From NCBI RefSeq assembly GCF_018598555.1, contig NZ_JAHEWN010000005.1, positions 124,001 through 188,000 on the forward strand: a DNA stretch of 64,000 nucleotides, written 5' to 3'. This document shows, in pieces, positions 1-8,834 of the stretch (the first letter of the stretch is position 1; every line of letters begins with the position of its first letter). Under the pieces are notes generated by a model. It ran no database searches. It saw only the letters and a list, made by a program, of their open reading frames with translations, and was not told the origin of the DNA. A program made the position numbers and the translations under genes. The stretch is from Curtobacterium aurantiacum (GTDB lineage: Bacteria; Actinomycetota; Actinomycetes; Actinomycetales; Microbacteriaceae).

Positions 1-146
1 ACCAGGAACGTGGCGCCGAACATCGCGACGACGTGCTGCACGCCGAGGCCGATCGTCCGGGGCCAGGTGAGCCGTTCGTCCGGTGCCACGATCGTCGTCG
101 CGGAGACGGTCTTGCCGTCTCCGTGCAGCTTCCACGGAAGTCCCAT
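1..146 (-). CDS. Uracil/xanthine permease (NCS2 family), N-terminal fragment
   Basis: Only the first 48 or so codons are in the window; the gene runs off the left edge. The translated start is a short hydrophilic leader followed by a segment reading GLGVQHVVAMFGATFLV. This is the signature of the first membrane helix of nucleobase:cation symporter-2 proteins such as UraA. The family imports uracil or xanthine with protons across the cytoplasmic membrane. The ATG at 146 is the best start seen. The gene is divergent from the M13 peptidase, with about 80 bp between them for both promoters. Substrate (uracil versus purine) cannot be decided from this fragment. Confidence 0.75.
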   Translation of the reverse strand, partial: MGLPWKLHGDGKTVSATTIVAPDERLTWPRTIGLGVQHVVAMFGATFL

Positions 147-227
147 GCGATGACCGTACCGGCAGCCGTCCACAGCAGGCGACCCGGATCGACCTGCCCC
201 ATGGGGTCGGTGGCTATCGTGGACCGC

Positions 228-2192
228 ATGACCGACGTCGCACGTGCCTCCGGCATCCACACTGACGAACTCGACCCCGCGGTGCGCCCCCAGGACGACC
301 TGTACCGCCACGTGAACGGGACCTGGATCGAGGCGACGCCGATCCCCGACGACAAGGCCCGGTACGGCTCCTTCACGGTGCTGGCCGAAGCCGCCGAGAT
401 CGCCGTGCGCGACATCATCGAGCGCTCGCAGCAGGCCGCCCCCGGCACCGAGGAGCGCAAGGTCGGTGACCTCTTCACCTCGTTCACCGACGAAGCGCGG
501 CTCGAGGAGCTCGGCACCGCACCGATCGAGCACCTGCTCGCCGAGATCACCGAGATCCAGTCCACGCGAGAGGTCATCGCTGCCGTCGGCCGCTTCGAGC
601 GCCTCGGCCTGCCGAGCTTCCTGCAGCTCTTCGTCGACAACGACCCGGGCGACCCCGAGTCCTACGTCGTGTTCCTCGAGCAGTCCGGCCTCGGGCTGCC
701 CGACGAGTCGTACTACCGCGAAGAGCGCTTCGCCGACATCCGCGAGAAGTACCGCGAGTTCGTCGCGGCGATGTTCCCGCTCGCCGGCCTCGACGACGGC
801 GGTGCCCGCACCGAGCACGTCATCGCGCTCGAGACGGCGCTCGCCGCGAAGCACTGGGACAACGTCACCACCCGTGACAGCCAGAAGACCTACAACAAGC
901 TGCCGTGGGCCGAGGTCGCCGCGCTCGCGAAGGGTGTCGACCTGCAGCTCTGGTGGCAGGCCATCGACGCCCCGGCCGGCGCCTTCGAGACCGTCGTGGT
1001 GCGCGAGCCCTCGTTCATCACCGGCCTGGCCGACCTGCTGAACGACCAGCCGCTCGAGGTCTGGAAGGACTGGCTGCGCTGGCAGGTCATCCGTGGCTCC
1101 GCCGCCTACCTGACGAGCGCGTTCTCGGCCACGAACTTCTCGTTCTACGGCACCGCGCTGACCGGTGCGCCCAAGCAGCGTGAGCGCTGGAAGCGCGGCG
1201 TCTCGCTGGTCGAGGGTGCGATGGGCGAGGCCGTCGGGCGCATCTACGTGCAGGAGCACTTCGACGAGACCTCGAAGGCCAAGATGGACGACCTCGTCGC
1301 CAACCTGGTCGAGGCGTACCGGCAGAGCATCACCGCGCTCGACTGGATGACCGACGAGACCCGTGCCCGTGCGCTCGACAAGCTCGACAAGTTCACGCCG
1401 AAGATCGGCTACCCGGTGAAGTGGCGCGACTACTCGGCACTGCCCGTCCGAGCCGACGACCTGGTCGCCAACGTCCGCGCCGTCGCCTCGTTCCAGGTCG
1501 ACCGCGAGCTCGGCAAGATCGGCAAGCCGATCGACCGCGACGAGTGGTTCATGACCCCGCAGACGATCAACGCGTACTACAACCCCGGCTTCAACGAGAT
1601 CGTGTTCCCGGCAGCCATCCTGCAGTTCCCGTTCTTCGACGCGAACCGCGACGCCGCCGCGAACTACGGCGCGATCGGTGCCGTCATCGGGCACGAGATC
1701 GGCCACGGCTTCGACGACCAGGGCTCGCAGTACGACGGTGACGGCAAGCTCGAGAACTGGTGGACCGAGGCCGACCGCGCCGCGTTCGAGGAGCGCACGA
1801 AGGCCCTCATCGCCCAGTACGACGCCCTGGTGCCGACCGAGGTGCCCGACAGCCACGTGAACGGTGCCCTGACGATCGGCGAGAACATCGGTGACCTCGG
1901 TGGCCTGTCGATCGCGTGGAAGGCCTACCTGCTGTCGCTCGACGGCCAGGAGCCCCCGGTCGTCGACGGACTGACCGGTGCCGAGCGCTTCTTCCTGAGC
2001 TGGGCACAGGCCTGGCGCATGGCGATCCGCCCGGAAGAGGCGGCTCGTCTGCTGAGCATCGACCCGCACTCGCCCAACGAGTTCCGCTGCAACCAGGTGG
2101 TCCGCAACATCGACGTCTGGTACGACACCTTCGGCGTGACCGAGCAGGACGCGATGTACCTCGACCCCGCCGAGCGCGTCGCCATCTGGTGA
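228..2192 (+). CDS. pepO: M13 family zinc metallopeptidase (neprilysin/PepO-like)
   Basis: A 654-residue oligopeptidase, the usual length for bacterial M13 enzymes. The zinc motif HEIGH is at residues 489-493, followed by the family sequence GFDDQGSQYD. The third zinc ligand is in ENIGDLGG at about residue 552. The substrate-binding NAYYNP motif lies near residue 447, and the C-terminus has the typical CNQVVRNIDVWYDTF stretch. No signal peptide is visible, so a cytoplasmic role in peptide degradation is likely. The frame is open upstream to position 33, but homology begins just after the ATG at 228 and the extension overlaps the divergent permease, so 228 is chosen. The stop overlaps the next gene's start (TGATG). 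Confidence 0.93.
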   Translation: MTDVARASGIHTDELDPAVRPQDDLYRHVNGTWIEATPIPDDKARYGSFTVLAEAAEIAVRDIIERSQQAAPGTEERKVGDLFTSFTDEARLEELGTAPIEHLLAEITEIQSTREVIAAVGRFERLGLPSFLQLFVDNDPGDPESYVVFLEQSGLGLPDESYYREERFADIREKYREFVAAMFPLAGLDDGGARTEHVIALETALAAKHWDNVTTRDSQKTYNKLPWAEVAALAKGVDLQLWWQAIDAPAGAFETVVVREPSFITGLADLLNDQPLEVWKDWLRWQVIRGSAAYLTSAFSATNFSFYGTALTGAPKQRERWKRGVSLVEGAMGEAVGRIYVQEHFDETSKAKMDDLVANLVEAYRQSITALDWMTDETRARALDKLDKFTPKIGYPVKWRDYSALPVRADDLVANVRAVASFQVDRELGKIGKPIDRDEWFMTPQTINAYYNPGFNEIVFPAAILQFPFFDANRDAAANYGAIGAVIGHEIGHGFDDQGSQYDGDGKLENWWTEADRAAFEERTKALIAQYDALVPTEVPDSHVNGALTIGENIGDLGGLSIAWKAYLLSLDGQEPPVVDGLTGAERFFLSWAQAWRMAIRPEEAARLLSIDPHSPNEFRCNQVVRNIDVWYDTFGVTEQDAMYLDPAERVAIW

Positions 2193-3130
2193 TGACGGAG
2201 CCGGACGCGGCCCGGTCGTCGCGCCGCCGGCGACCGGACGACCGCCCAGCAGGAGGCGGCCGTGGTCGTGGGCGGCACAGCGGCCGGTCCGACGACCGCT
2301 TCACCGCCACCACGGAGGCCCTCGGTGCGCTCGCGATCGAGGGCGCCGGGGTCAGTGCCTCGGTGATCGACACCTCCAGCGGCAAGGCCCTGCTCGGGAT
2401 CGACGACACCCTGGTGCAGCCGGTCGCGAGCCTGGGCCGCGTCCTGCTGCTCATCGAGGTCGCCGCCCAGCTCGAGGACGGCCGCCTGCACGGTGACCGG
2501 CTGCAGCGGATGGCCCGGGACACCGCGACCGGCGCCGGCCTGTGGCAGTTCCTGCAGGAGCCGACCATGCAGGTGCCCGACCTGGCGACCCTGGTCGGGG
2601 CCACCGCCGACGCCTGGGCCATGAACGCGCTGCTGACCACGGTGGGCATCGACGCCGTCAGGGAGCGTGCGGAGTCCCTGGGCATCGAGCGCACGGCGTT
2701 GATCGACCGGGTGCGGGACCGACGCGGGCCGGACGACGCCCCCGACGCCTCCGTCGCACCGACGGGGGAGCTGTCGTGGGTGATGCGCGGGCTGGCGCTC
2801 GGCGAGGTCGTCGACGAGGCGGTGTCGAACCGGGTGCTCGGCTGGCTGTCCCTGGCGAGTGACCTCACCCTGGTCGCCGGGTCGTTCGGGCTCGACCCCC
2901 TGGCGCACCGTTCGCTCGACCACGGGTTGCAGGTCGTCGCGGTCACCGGGTCGAGCACGGGCGTGCGGGCCGAAGCGGGGATCCTGCGGGGGCCCGGGTC
3001 GTCGGTCAGCTACGCGGTCACGGTGACGTTCGACGACGCCTCGTTGCAGCGGCGGTTGGCCGTGGTCGAGGCGCTGCGGACCATGGGGACCGAGGTGCTC
3101 GAGGCCGTGCACGCGCCTGCGCGGCGCTGA
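2192..3130 (+). CDS. Class A beta-lactamase/serine hydrolase-like protein, probably catalytically dead
   Basis: A 312-residue protein coupled to pepO by a TGATG overlap. The fold signature of class A beta-lactamase-like serine hydrolases is recognisable: the order of helices, a segment PVASLGRVLLLIE where the SxxK motif should be, ATADAWAMN where SDN should be, and RAEAGIL where KTG should be. All three catalytic motifs are altered: Ser80-Leu-Gly-Arg83 has Arg in place of Lys, and the KTG triad is absent. Family knowledge says the Lys is needed for acylation, so a binding or regulatory role is more likely than hydrolysis. The first 35 residues are arginine-rich and low complexity, and the true start may be later. 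No signal peptide is visible. Confidence 0.6.
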   Translation: MTEPDAARSSRRRRPDDRPAGGGRGRGRHSGRSDDRFTATTEALGALAIEGAGVSASVIDTSSGKALLGIDDTLVQPVASLGRVLLLIEVAAQLEDGRLHGDRLQRMARDTATGAGLWQFLQEPTMQVPDLATLVGATADAWAMNALLTTVGIDAVRERAESLGIERTALIDRVRDRRGPDDAPDASVAPTGELSWVMRGLALGEVVDEAVSNRVLGWLSLASDLTLVAGSFGLDPLAHRSLDHGLQVVAVTGSSTGVRAEAGILRGPGSSVSYAVTVTFDDASLQRRLAVVEALRTMGTEVLEAVHAPARR

Positions 3131-3230
3131 CGGCGCTGACGGCGCTGGCCGGTCGCCGCTGGCCGGTCGTCGCTCGTTGCTCGTCGCTCGTTGCTCGCCG
3201 TTCGCCGCTCGCCGCTCGGGAGCTTGGACG
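3131..3230. repeat. Low-complexity tandem repeat between convergent genes
   Basis: The 100 bp between the convergent hydrolase-like and LuxR genes are almost entirely degenerate short repeats. First come two copies of a CGGCGCTGA unit and two of GGCCGGTCG-type units, then about ten copies of a 7-8 bp GCTCGTT/GCTCGCC unit. No hairpin terminator is obvious. The pattern suggests slipped-strand expansion of a short unit. Confidence 0.6.
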
Positions 3231-4799
3231 CTACGGGCGGCTGATGCCCGCGCGGTGCGCGATCTCGGCGGCTTCGCGGCGGGAGTTGATGTTGAGCTTC
3301 CGGTACATCCGGTGTGCGATGGTCTTGACCGTGTTCACGCTGATGAACAGCTGCTCGGCGATGCTGTCGAACGACGCCGGCGTTGCGAGGAGCCCGAGGA
3401 CCTCCCGTTCTCGTCTGGTGAGGGAACTGAGCGCGATGCCGAGCACGGCCGGTTCTGCTCGGTGCTCGGCGGGGATGTCCCGACCGATCGCGGTGGCGAG
3501 GTCGTGGAGCGCCTGCGGCGGCAAGATCCGGTACGGGGTGCTCATCCCCTCGTGCTCGAGGATCGCGTGGGCACGGCGGAAGTAGCCCTCGGCTGCACCA
3601 CGTTGATCGAGGGCCAGTGCCGCCATCGCGGACAGCAGGAGTCCGTTGCCACGGACGCGCGGCACGGTCGCGTCGCCGGCCGGTTCGCGGCTGATCTCGA
3701 GGGCCTCCCGGAACGCGCCACTCGCAAGCGCCTCGACAGCGTCCAGGAGTCGGTCGAACACCGTCGTCGTCCTCGGCGTGCTGCCGCGCGGAGCGACGCC
3801 GATCGTGAGGCGGGTGGCGCGGAGGTAGCGGGCGTCGACCGGACTCAGACGCGTGCTGCCGTGGCGCTCCACCTCGCCCGCGAGTTCCGTCTCCACCTGG
3901 GTGATCTCCGCCGCGGACAGTGCGTGCAACGCGCGGAGCCAGAGGGCACCGGCCCAGTACTCCCCGGCGGGGTAGGCCCGAGCGCGCGCGAGCTCGACCC
4001 CGGCGCCGGCGCGGTCCCCCTGCTCCAGGAGGACCAGGGCCGCGGCGAGGTGCGTGGTGGCTTCGTAGCGAGGGTTCGGCTCACCGGCGGCGCGGGCCCG
4101 TTCCACCCAGTCCGCCGCGAGGTTGACGCGCCCGCGTTCGCCGTGGTGCCAGGCGAGGTGGCCTGCTGCGCGGCGTGCGATCTGCGGCTGCTCCGTGACG
4201 AGTGCTAGATGGTGTGCTTCTTCGTACTCGTAGGCGGCGCCGTCGGTGTCCGACACCTCGAGTGAACGTCCCCACTGCACGAAGAGGTGCGGCAGGTTCC
4301 GTTTCGCTGCCTCGACGTCGGCCGATCGTGCTCCGTCGTGGAGCGCCTGATCGATCAGGCGTCGCCCCTGCTTCGCAGCCTCGCGGCTGACGCCGACGTC
4401 GCCCTCCGTGCGTGCACGGGCAGCGGCTCCGGTGAGCAGGATGAGCTGCTCGGCCAGCGACTCCGATCCGGACGTGTGGAACGCCGAGAACCTCCGGTCG
4501 TGGTCGAAGCGGTGCGGGGCCGTGTCGGCGGCGACCTGACGGAGGTAGTTGGCGCCGACCACCAGCCCCGAGTTCGACAGCAACACGTCCCCGGGCAACG
4601 CCGCGATCGCGGCGAGCAGATGCTGCGGGTGTGTCGTGGCGTAGCGGTCCCAATGATCACCGATCACCGCTGCTGCGGCATCCCATCCCTCGCGCCGTCC
4701 GACGTACGTGACGACACGAGCGAGCTCACGTGACGGAACGGCATCATCAGCAGCAGCAAGTGGGTCCTGATCATCCGGCGCAGCCCCCGCGGGGTGCAT
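3231..4799 (-). CDS. LuxR-family transcriptional regulator with large N-terminal helical region
   Basis: A 522-residue regulator. The last 65 residues are a LuxR/GerE helix-turn-helix: SLTRREREVLGLL, then SIAEQLFISVNTVKTIAHRMYRKL. The upstream 450 residues are alanine-rich and helical, resembling TPR/MalT-like sensor regions. No P-loop is visible, so this is not a complete LAL-type ATPase regulator. The ATG at 4799 is chosen because AGAGGAGG lies just upstream; the frame stays open to 4886 without a ribosome site. It is divergent from the DUF11 surface-protein gene with a 278-bp shared control region, so it may control that gene. The ligand is unknown. Confidence 0.85.
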   Translation of the reverse strand: MHPAGAAPDDQDPLAAADDAVPSRELARVVTYVGRREGWDAAAAVIGDHWDRYATTHPQHLLAAIAALPGDVLLSNSGLVVGANYLRQVAADTAPHRFDHDRRFSAFHTSGSESLAEQLILLTGAAARARTEGDVGVSREAAKQGRRLIDQALHDGARSADVEAAKRNLPHLFVQWGRSLEVSDTDGAAYEYEEAHHLALVTEQPQIARRAAGHLAWHHGERGRVNLAADWVERARAAGEPNPRYEATTHLAAALVLLEQGDRAGAGVELARARAYPAGEYWAGALWLRALHALSAAEITQVETELAGEVERHGSTRLSPVDARYLRATRLTIGVAPRGSTPRTTTVFDRLLDAVEALASGAFREALEISREPAGDATVPRVRGNGLLLSAMAALALDQRGAAEGYFRRAHAILEHEGMSTPYRILPPQALHDLATAIGRDIPAEHRAEPAVLGIALSSLTRREREVLGLLATPASFDSIAEQLFISVNTVKTIAHRMYRKLNINSRREAAEIAHRAGISRP

Positions 4800-4898
4800 G
4801 CTGCCTCCTCTGCAGTGGGGTGGATGCGTCGGGTCCGCATGAGGGCGCAGGTGCGTTCGATCGGTTCTACCGCACAGATGAGCCATCTCTCAAACAGC

Positions 4899-4912
4899 GG
4901 CAACGCGTTGCC
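4899..4912. promoter_or_regulatory. 14-bp perfect palindrome in divergent control region
   Basis: GGCAACGCGTTGCC lies 87 bp upstream of the LuxR-type regulator and 165 bp upstream of the DUF11 gene. It is followed at 4920-4938 by a 7-bp GC hairpin (CACCCCC/GGGGGTG). The position fits an operator for the divergent pair, but no binding data can be inferred from sequence alone. Confidence 0.4.
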
Positions 4913-5077
4913 AGAAGAGCACCCCCCGAACGGGGGTGGTGTCGGGCGCGAGGGATGACTTCGGGGGATGACAGTCGAGTCCTGCTCTCGGAGAACGCTC
5001 AGCCCGTCTGTTGACTGAGCGCAACCATCGCTCGTCTCGGTCCCGCAGCGGGGCTGCATCTCCTAGGGGAAGACTCT

Positions 5078-7714
5078 GTGTCCGTAACTGACACCCTTCG
5101 ACGCCGGCGCAACGGTGCGCCTCCGAGCAGGACCGGCGCTGGCTCGCTGCCGGCCTTGCGCTCCCGTGGCCTGCGTGTCGCAGCCTCTGCTGGCGTCCTC
5201 GCGTTGACGGTGTCGACGCTCGCCGCAACGTCGTTGCTCGCCGGCCCTGCTGCTCCGGCCCAGGCGGCACCGGGGAACCCGGGCACCCCGTCGGATCCGA
5301 CGACGGTGTACACGGAGGACTTCCAGAACGTCCCCGGCACGAGCCCGGTGCAGACGCTCACGGACTACACGGGCACGAGCGGACAGAAGTACACGGCGAA
5401 CGACGCGTGGCTGACCTACTGCAACGGTCTCGTCGCGTCGACGTCGCAGTCCCCGACCGACGCGGGCGCGGTCGCGGCATGCGGGAACGAGAGCAACGGG
5501 GCGAACGGCCAGGTGAACTGGAACCGCACCCAGCAGCTCTCCTACGCGCTCGGCCTCTACCGGGGCGGGACCCCCGCAGCCGGCAACAGCAACTACGCCG
5601 ACTCGGCCTACACGGCCAACAACCCGGGCGCCGGCCTGGTCGAGTTCGAGACGGCCACCAACATCCCGTTCGCGGCGAGCAACCGCTTCATCACCTTCAG
5701 CGCCGACGTCGCCGCGATCAACTGTGCCGTGTCCGCGCCCCAGCTGCAGTTCCAGCTCCTCAACGACGCAGGCGTGGCGACGAACGTCGGCACGCAGGTC
5801 AACGCGTGCACCTCGACCGACGTCGTGAACGTCCCCGCGGTCGGAGCGGTGCAGGCGCTGACGGCCAACGTGGGCACGACGAGTGCGAACAGCGCGCTCC
5901 TGTTCTCGGGGACCTCGATCGGTGTCCGGATGCTGAACAACAACGGCTCCGGTGCCGGGAACGATCACGCGATCGACAACATCCGGATCCTCGACGTCAC
6001 CCCGCAGCTGGACAAGCAGTTCAGCCCCGCCCGCGTCGAGACCGGCGGTACCTCGACGCTGACGTTCACCGTCACGAACACGAGCGAGCTCGGCTCGAAG
6101 GCCGGTTGGACGTTCACGGACGACCTGCCGGACGGCCTCACGCTGGCGAACTCGACGGTGGGCGGCACGTGTGACGCGGACACCGCGGCAACGGCTGGTG
6201 CGACGTCGGTCGCGATCACCGACGGCAACCTCGCTGCGGGGGAGACCTCCTGCACGATCACGGTGCAGGTCACTGCAGCTGCAGCCGGCAGCTACACCAA
6301 CGGCCCGGACAACATCACTCCGAACGGACTCGTCCCGCCGGCCGACACCACCGTCACCTTCACGGACCCGTCCTACACGGTCGCGAAGACCGCTGACGTC
6401 GCCTCGGCGCACCCCGGTGACACCGTCACCTACTCGGTCGTGGTGACCAACACCGGCGAGTGGGCGTACACCGCCGACGCGCCGGCTCCCTTCACGCAGG
6501 CATCGTTCACCGATGACCTGTCCGAGGTCCTCGACGACGCCACCTACGTCGACGACTCCGCAACGCAGGGCGCCGTCGTCGACGGGGACACCTTGTCCTG
6601 GGCCGGTGACCTGGGCGTCGGTGAGTCGAAGACCATCACGTACGCGGTCACGGTGAACAACCCCGACACGGGCGACGAGGTGCTCGAGAACACGGTCACC
6701 ACCCCGCCGAACACCGGCGGCACCTGCGCAGCCGACGGATCGTGCGGTACGAACACACCCGTGCAGTCGTACAGCGTGGCGAAGACCTCGGCAGCAGCGG
6801 GCATCGTCCACGCCGGCAGCACCGTGTCCTACACCGTCACCGTGACCAACACGGGCGTCGTGGACTACACGGACGCGGCACCTGCATCATTCACCGACGA
6901 CCTCTCCGAGGTCCTCGACGACGCCGCCTACAACGGCGACGCGTCCGAGGGTGCCACCGTGGACGGCGACACCCTGTCCTGGTCCGGCCCGCTGCAGGTC
7001 GGCGAATCGGTCGACATCACCTACTCGGTGACCGTCGGCACTCCGGATGCCGGTGACGGCTCGATCGAGAACGCGGTGACCGTCCCCACGGGCAACGGTG
7101 GCGGCTGCGCCACCGAGGGCGGGTGCCGGACGACGGATCTCGTCGGTGCGTTCACCGTCCAGAAGACGTCCGACAAGGCCGAGGTGGGCCCCGGCGGCGT
7201 GGTGCACTACGAGGTGACGGTGACGAACACCGGCAAGGTCGACTACACGACGACGGACCCGGCCTCGTTCACGGACGACCTGTCGAAGGTCACCGACGAC
7301 GCCACCTACAACCGCGACGCGTCCTCCGGCGCCACGGTGCGGGGCGACACCCTCTCGTGGGCAGGTGCGCTCGCGCAGGGCAAGAGCGTCACGGTGGCGT
7401 ACTCGTTCACGGTGAACAGCCCCGACACCGGTGACCGCGAGCTCACCAACGTCGTCGACGCCGGCGAAGGCGGATCCTGCGCGACCGCGGGCGGCTGCAC
7501 CACGAACACCACGGTGGACGTCCCGCCGACGCTCGTCACTCCGATCGGCGACCCGGCTGCCCCGGCCGGTCCTTCGGTGGCCACCGGTGGGACCGTCGTC
7601 TCCCCGGCTCCGGTGTGGCCGTGGATCGGCTCCGGCATCGTGGCACTGGCCGGCATGGTCACGCTCGGCGTGATGGTGCTCCGTCGTCGTCAGGACACGA
7701 CCGCCGGTGACTGA
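5078..7714 (+). CDS. Secreted DUF11-repeat surface protein with C-terminal membrane anchor
   Basis: An 878-residue predicted cell-surface protein. A long basic leader and hydrophobic segment end near residue 63 (AQA-A), consistent with a signal peptide. A lectin-like, GEVENT-free N-terminal domain covers residues 65-300. Four DUF11 repeats of about 125 residues follow, starting near residues 306, 430, 561 and 690; each carries a VTNTG motif and ends with a GGxCxxxGxC cysteine pair. A proline/glycine spacer leads to a membrane helix (about 847-867) and an RRR tail. The usual LPxTG or LAxTG signal is replaced by SVATG. The GTG start has AGGGGA upstream. The stop overlaps the sortase start, so the two are co-translated. 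Adhesion or wall-structure roles are inferred only from the architecture. Confidence 0.85.
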   Translation: MSVTDTLRRRRNGAPPSRTGAGSLPALRSRGLRVAASAGVLALTVSTLAATSLLAGPAAPAQAAPGNPGTPSDPTTVYTEDFQNVPGTSPVQTLTDYTGTSGQKYTANDAWLTYCNGLVASTSQSPTDAGAVAACGNESNGANGQVNWNRTQQLSYALGLYRGGTPAAGNSNYADSAYTANNPGAGLVEFETATNIPFAASNRFITFSADVAAINCAVSAPQLQFQLLNDAGVATNVGTQVNACTSTDVVNVPAVGAVQALTANVGTTSANSALLFSGTSIGVRMLNNNGSGAGNDHAIDNIRILDVTPQLDKQFSPARVETGGTSTLTFTVTNTSELGSKAGWTFTDDLPDGLTLANSTVGGTCDADTAATAGATSVAITDGNLAAGETSCTITVQVTAAAAGSYTNGPDNITPNGLVPPADTTVTFTDPSYTVAKTADVASAHPGDTVTYSVVVTNTGEWAYTADAPAPFTQASFTDDLSEVLDDATYVDDSATQGAVVDGDTLSWAGDLGVGESKTITYAVTVNNPDTGDEVLENTVTTPPNTGGTCAADGSCGTNTPVQSYSVAKTSAAAGIVHAGSTVSYTVTVTNTGVVDYTDAAPASFTDDLSEVLDDAAYNGDASEGATVDGDTLSWSGPLQVGESVDITYSVTVGTPDAGDGSIENAVTVPTGNGGGCATEGGCRTTDLVGAFTVQKTSDKAEVGPGGVVHYEVTVTNTGKVDYTTTDPASFTDDLSKVTDDATYNRDASSGATVRGDTLSWAGALAQGKSVTVAYSFTVNSPDTGDRELTNVVDAGEGGSCATAGGCTTNTTVDVPPTLVTPIGDPAAPAGPSVATGGTVVSPAPVWPWIGSGIVALAGMVTLGVMVLRRRQDTTAGD

Positions 7715-8339
7715 CACCGTCCAGGGTGGGCGGCGTCGACGGTGGGTGTTCCTCGTCGTCGGCGCCGCCACCGCGCTCGCCCTCACGGGCAGCATCGTCG
7801 GCTACGTCGCCACCCGGTCCGGGCCCGTCGACCTGCAGGGCAACCGGGTGCAGGCGGAAGACGTCCCAGCCGCGGCTGCCCCGGCGTCCGCGGTGCCGGA
7901 CGCCGGAGGACAGTTCGTCGTGAAGTCCGTCGGTCTCGACGTGCCCCTCGGTGCTCTGAACGCCGTCGACGGGACGGTTGAGCCTCCCGGGTTCACCTCC
8001 GCGTACAGGATCCGCAACGAAGGCGTCCCGACGAAGGCCGCGGCGAAGGGGACCGTGTTCGTGGTCATGCACTCACTCCGCAACGGCGGTGTCGCGCCCG
8101 GTAACGCCCTGATCGACGTCGAGCACCAGACGGCGAAGGTCGGCAGGGGGACGAAGATCCAGGTCGACGGGGTCACGTACGCCGTCACCGGGTCGCAGGC
8201 CATCGAGAAGGCCGCCCTGTCGAAGTCGTCCACGATCTGGGCCGACACCCCGAACCGACTCGTCATCATCACCTGCCTCCAACGACCGCAGGGTGGGCCG
8301 TCGGTCGACAACCTGGTCATCCAGGCCGTCAGGGCCTGA
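7707..8339 (+). CDS. Single-pass membrane sortase (class E/F-like)
   Basis: A 210-residue protein starting at a GTG that overlaps the DUF11 stop by 8 bp. A basic N-terminus and one signal-anchor helix (about residues 12-32) precede an extracellular sortase domain. The catalytic His is probably H122 in VVMHS and the Cys is C190 in the VIITC motif. The conserved Arg is not certain: R193 is close to the Cys, and the position normally occupied by Arg before DNLVI is SV. Sortases cleave sorting signals and attach proteins to the cell wall. The adjacent DUF11 protein is the obvious substrate, although its signal is degenerate. Confidence 0.82.
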   Translation: MTDTVQGGRRRRWVFLVVGAATALALTGSIVGYVATRSGPVDLQGNRVQAEDVPAAAAPASAVPDAGGQFVVKSVGLDVPLGALNAVDGTVEPPGFTSAYRIRNEGVPTKAAAKGTVFVVMHSLRNGGVAPGNALIDVEHQTAKVGRGTKIQVDGVTYAVTGSQAIEKAALSKSSTIWADTPNRLVIITCLQRPQGGPSVDNLVIQAVRA

Positions 8340-8834
8340 AGGACCCCAAGACCCTGCTCGCCGACCGGGGGGCGGCGGGGAGGGGCCGGGACGACACCTC
8401 CCGGCCGACAAGAAGGCGTGGGGCTGCCGTCCCCGAGCGGCAGTCCCACGACTTCGATCCGCTACCCTGCGCGACCGGGGGCCGGCGACCGGCGAGTCGC
8501 GCCGATGGGTCCCTTGACGCCCGGACCGATCCGGACGAGCATCGCTGCTGGCGACGCGTGGGGGCCCAGCGTCGCCTCGCACACGATGACGTGTGAAGTG
8601 AGCGCCGTCGTGTTGACCCGAATCCCCACGACGGCGCTCCCTGGCGTGCCCGTACCCTCGGTCACTCCAGGACATGCAGCGGGTGATGCCTCTGCTGCAT
8701 GGTGATCCGGGGAGTATCGCTCGCGTGCCTGGGGGTCTCGTCCGTGCAGACGGTTCGCGGCGCCCCCAAAACGGGGCCCCCACTCCGCGGCTGTCGAGCC
8801 CCGCCCGCGATCACCACGCGGACGGGACCGCAGC
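8340..8834. other. 495-bp non-coding region between convergent genes
   Basis: Between the sortase and the convergent SGNH hydrolase no open frame has a ribosome site or recognisable protein. The region holds GC-rich low-complexity sequence, a small hairpin at 8580-8595 (CACAC/GTGTG) and the long terminator hairpin at 8600-8639. It could hide an untranslated RNA, but nothing in the sequence shows one. Confidence 0.5.
8600..8639. terminator. 13-bp perfect-stem hairpin, bidirectional terminator candidate
   Basis: GAGCGCCGTCGTG is followed by a 14-nt loop and its exact complement CACGACGGCGCTC. It lies between convergent genes, 260 bp after the sortase stop and 195 bp after the SGNH stop. There is no T-run, as is common in high-GC actinobacteria. 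Confidence 0.6.
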
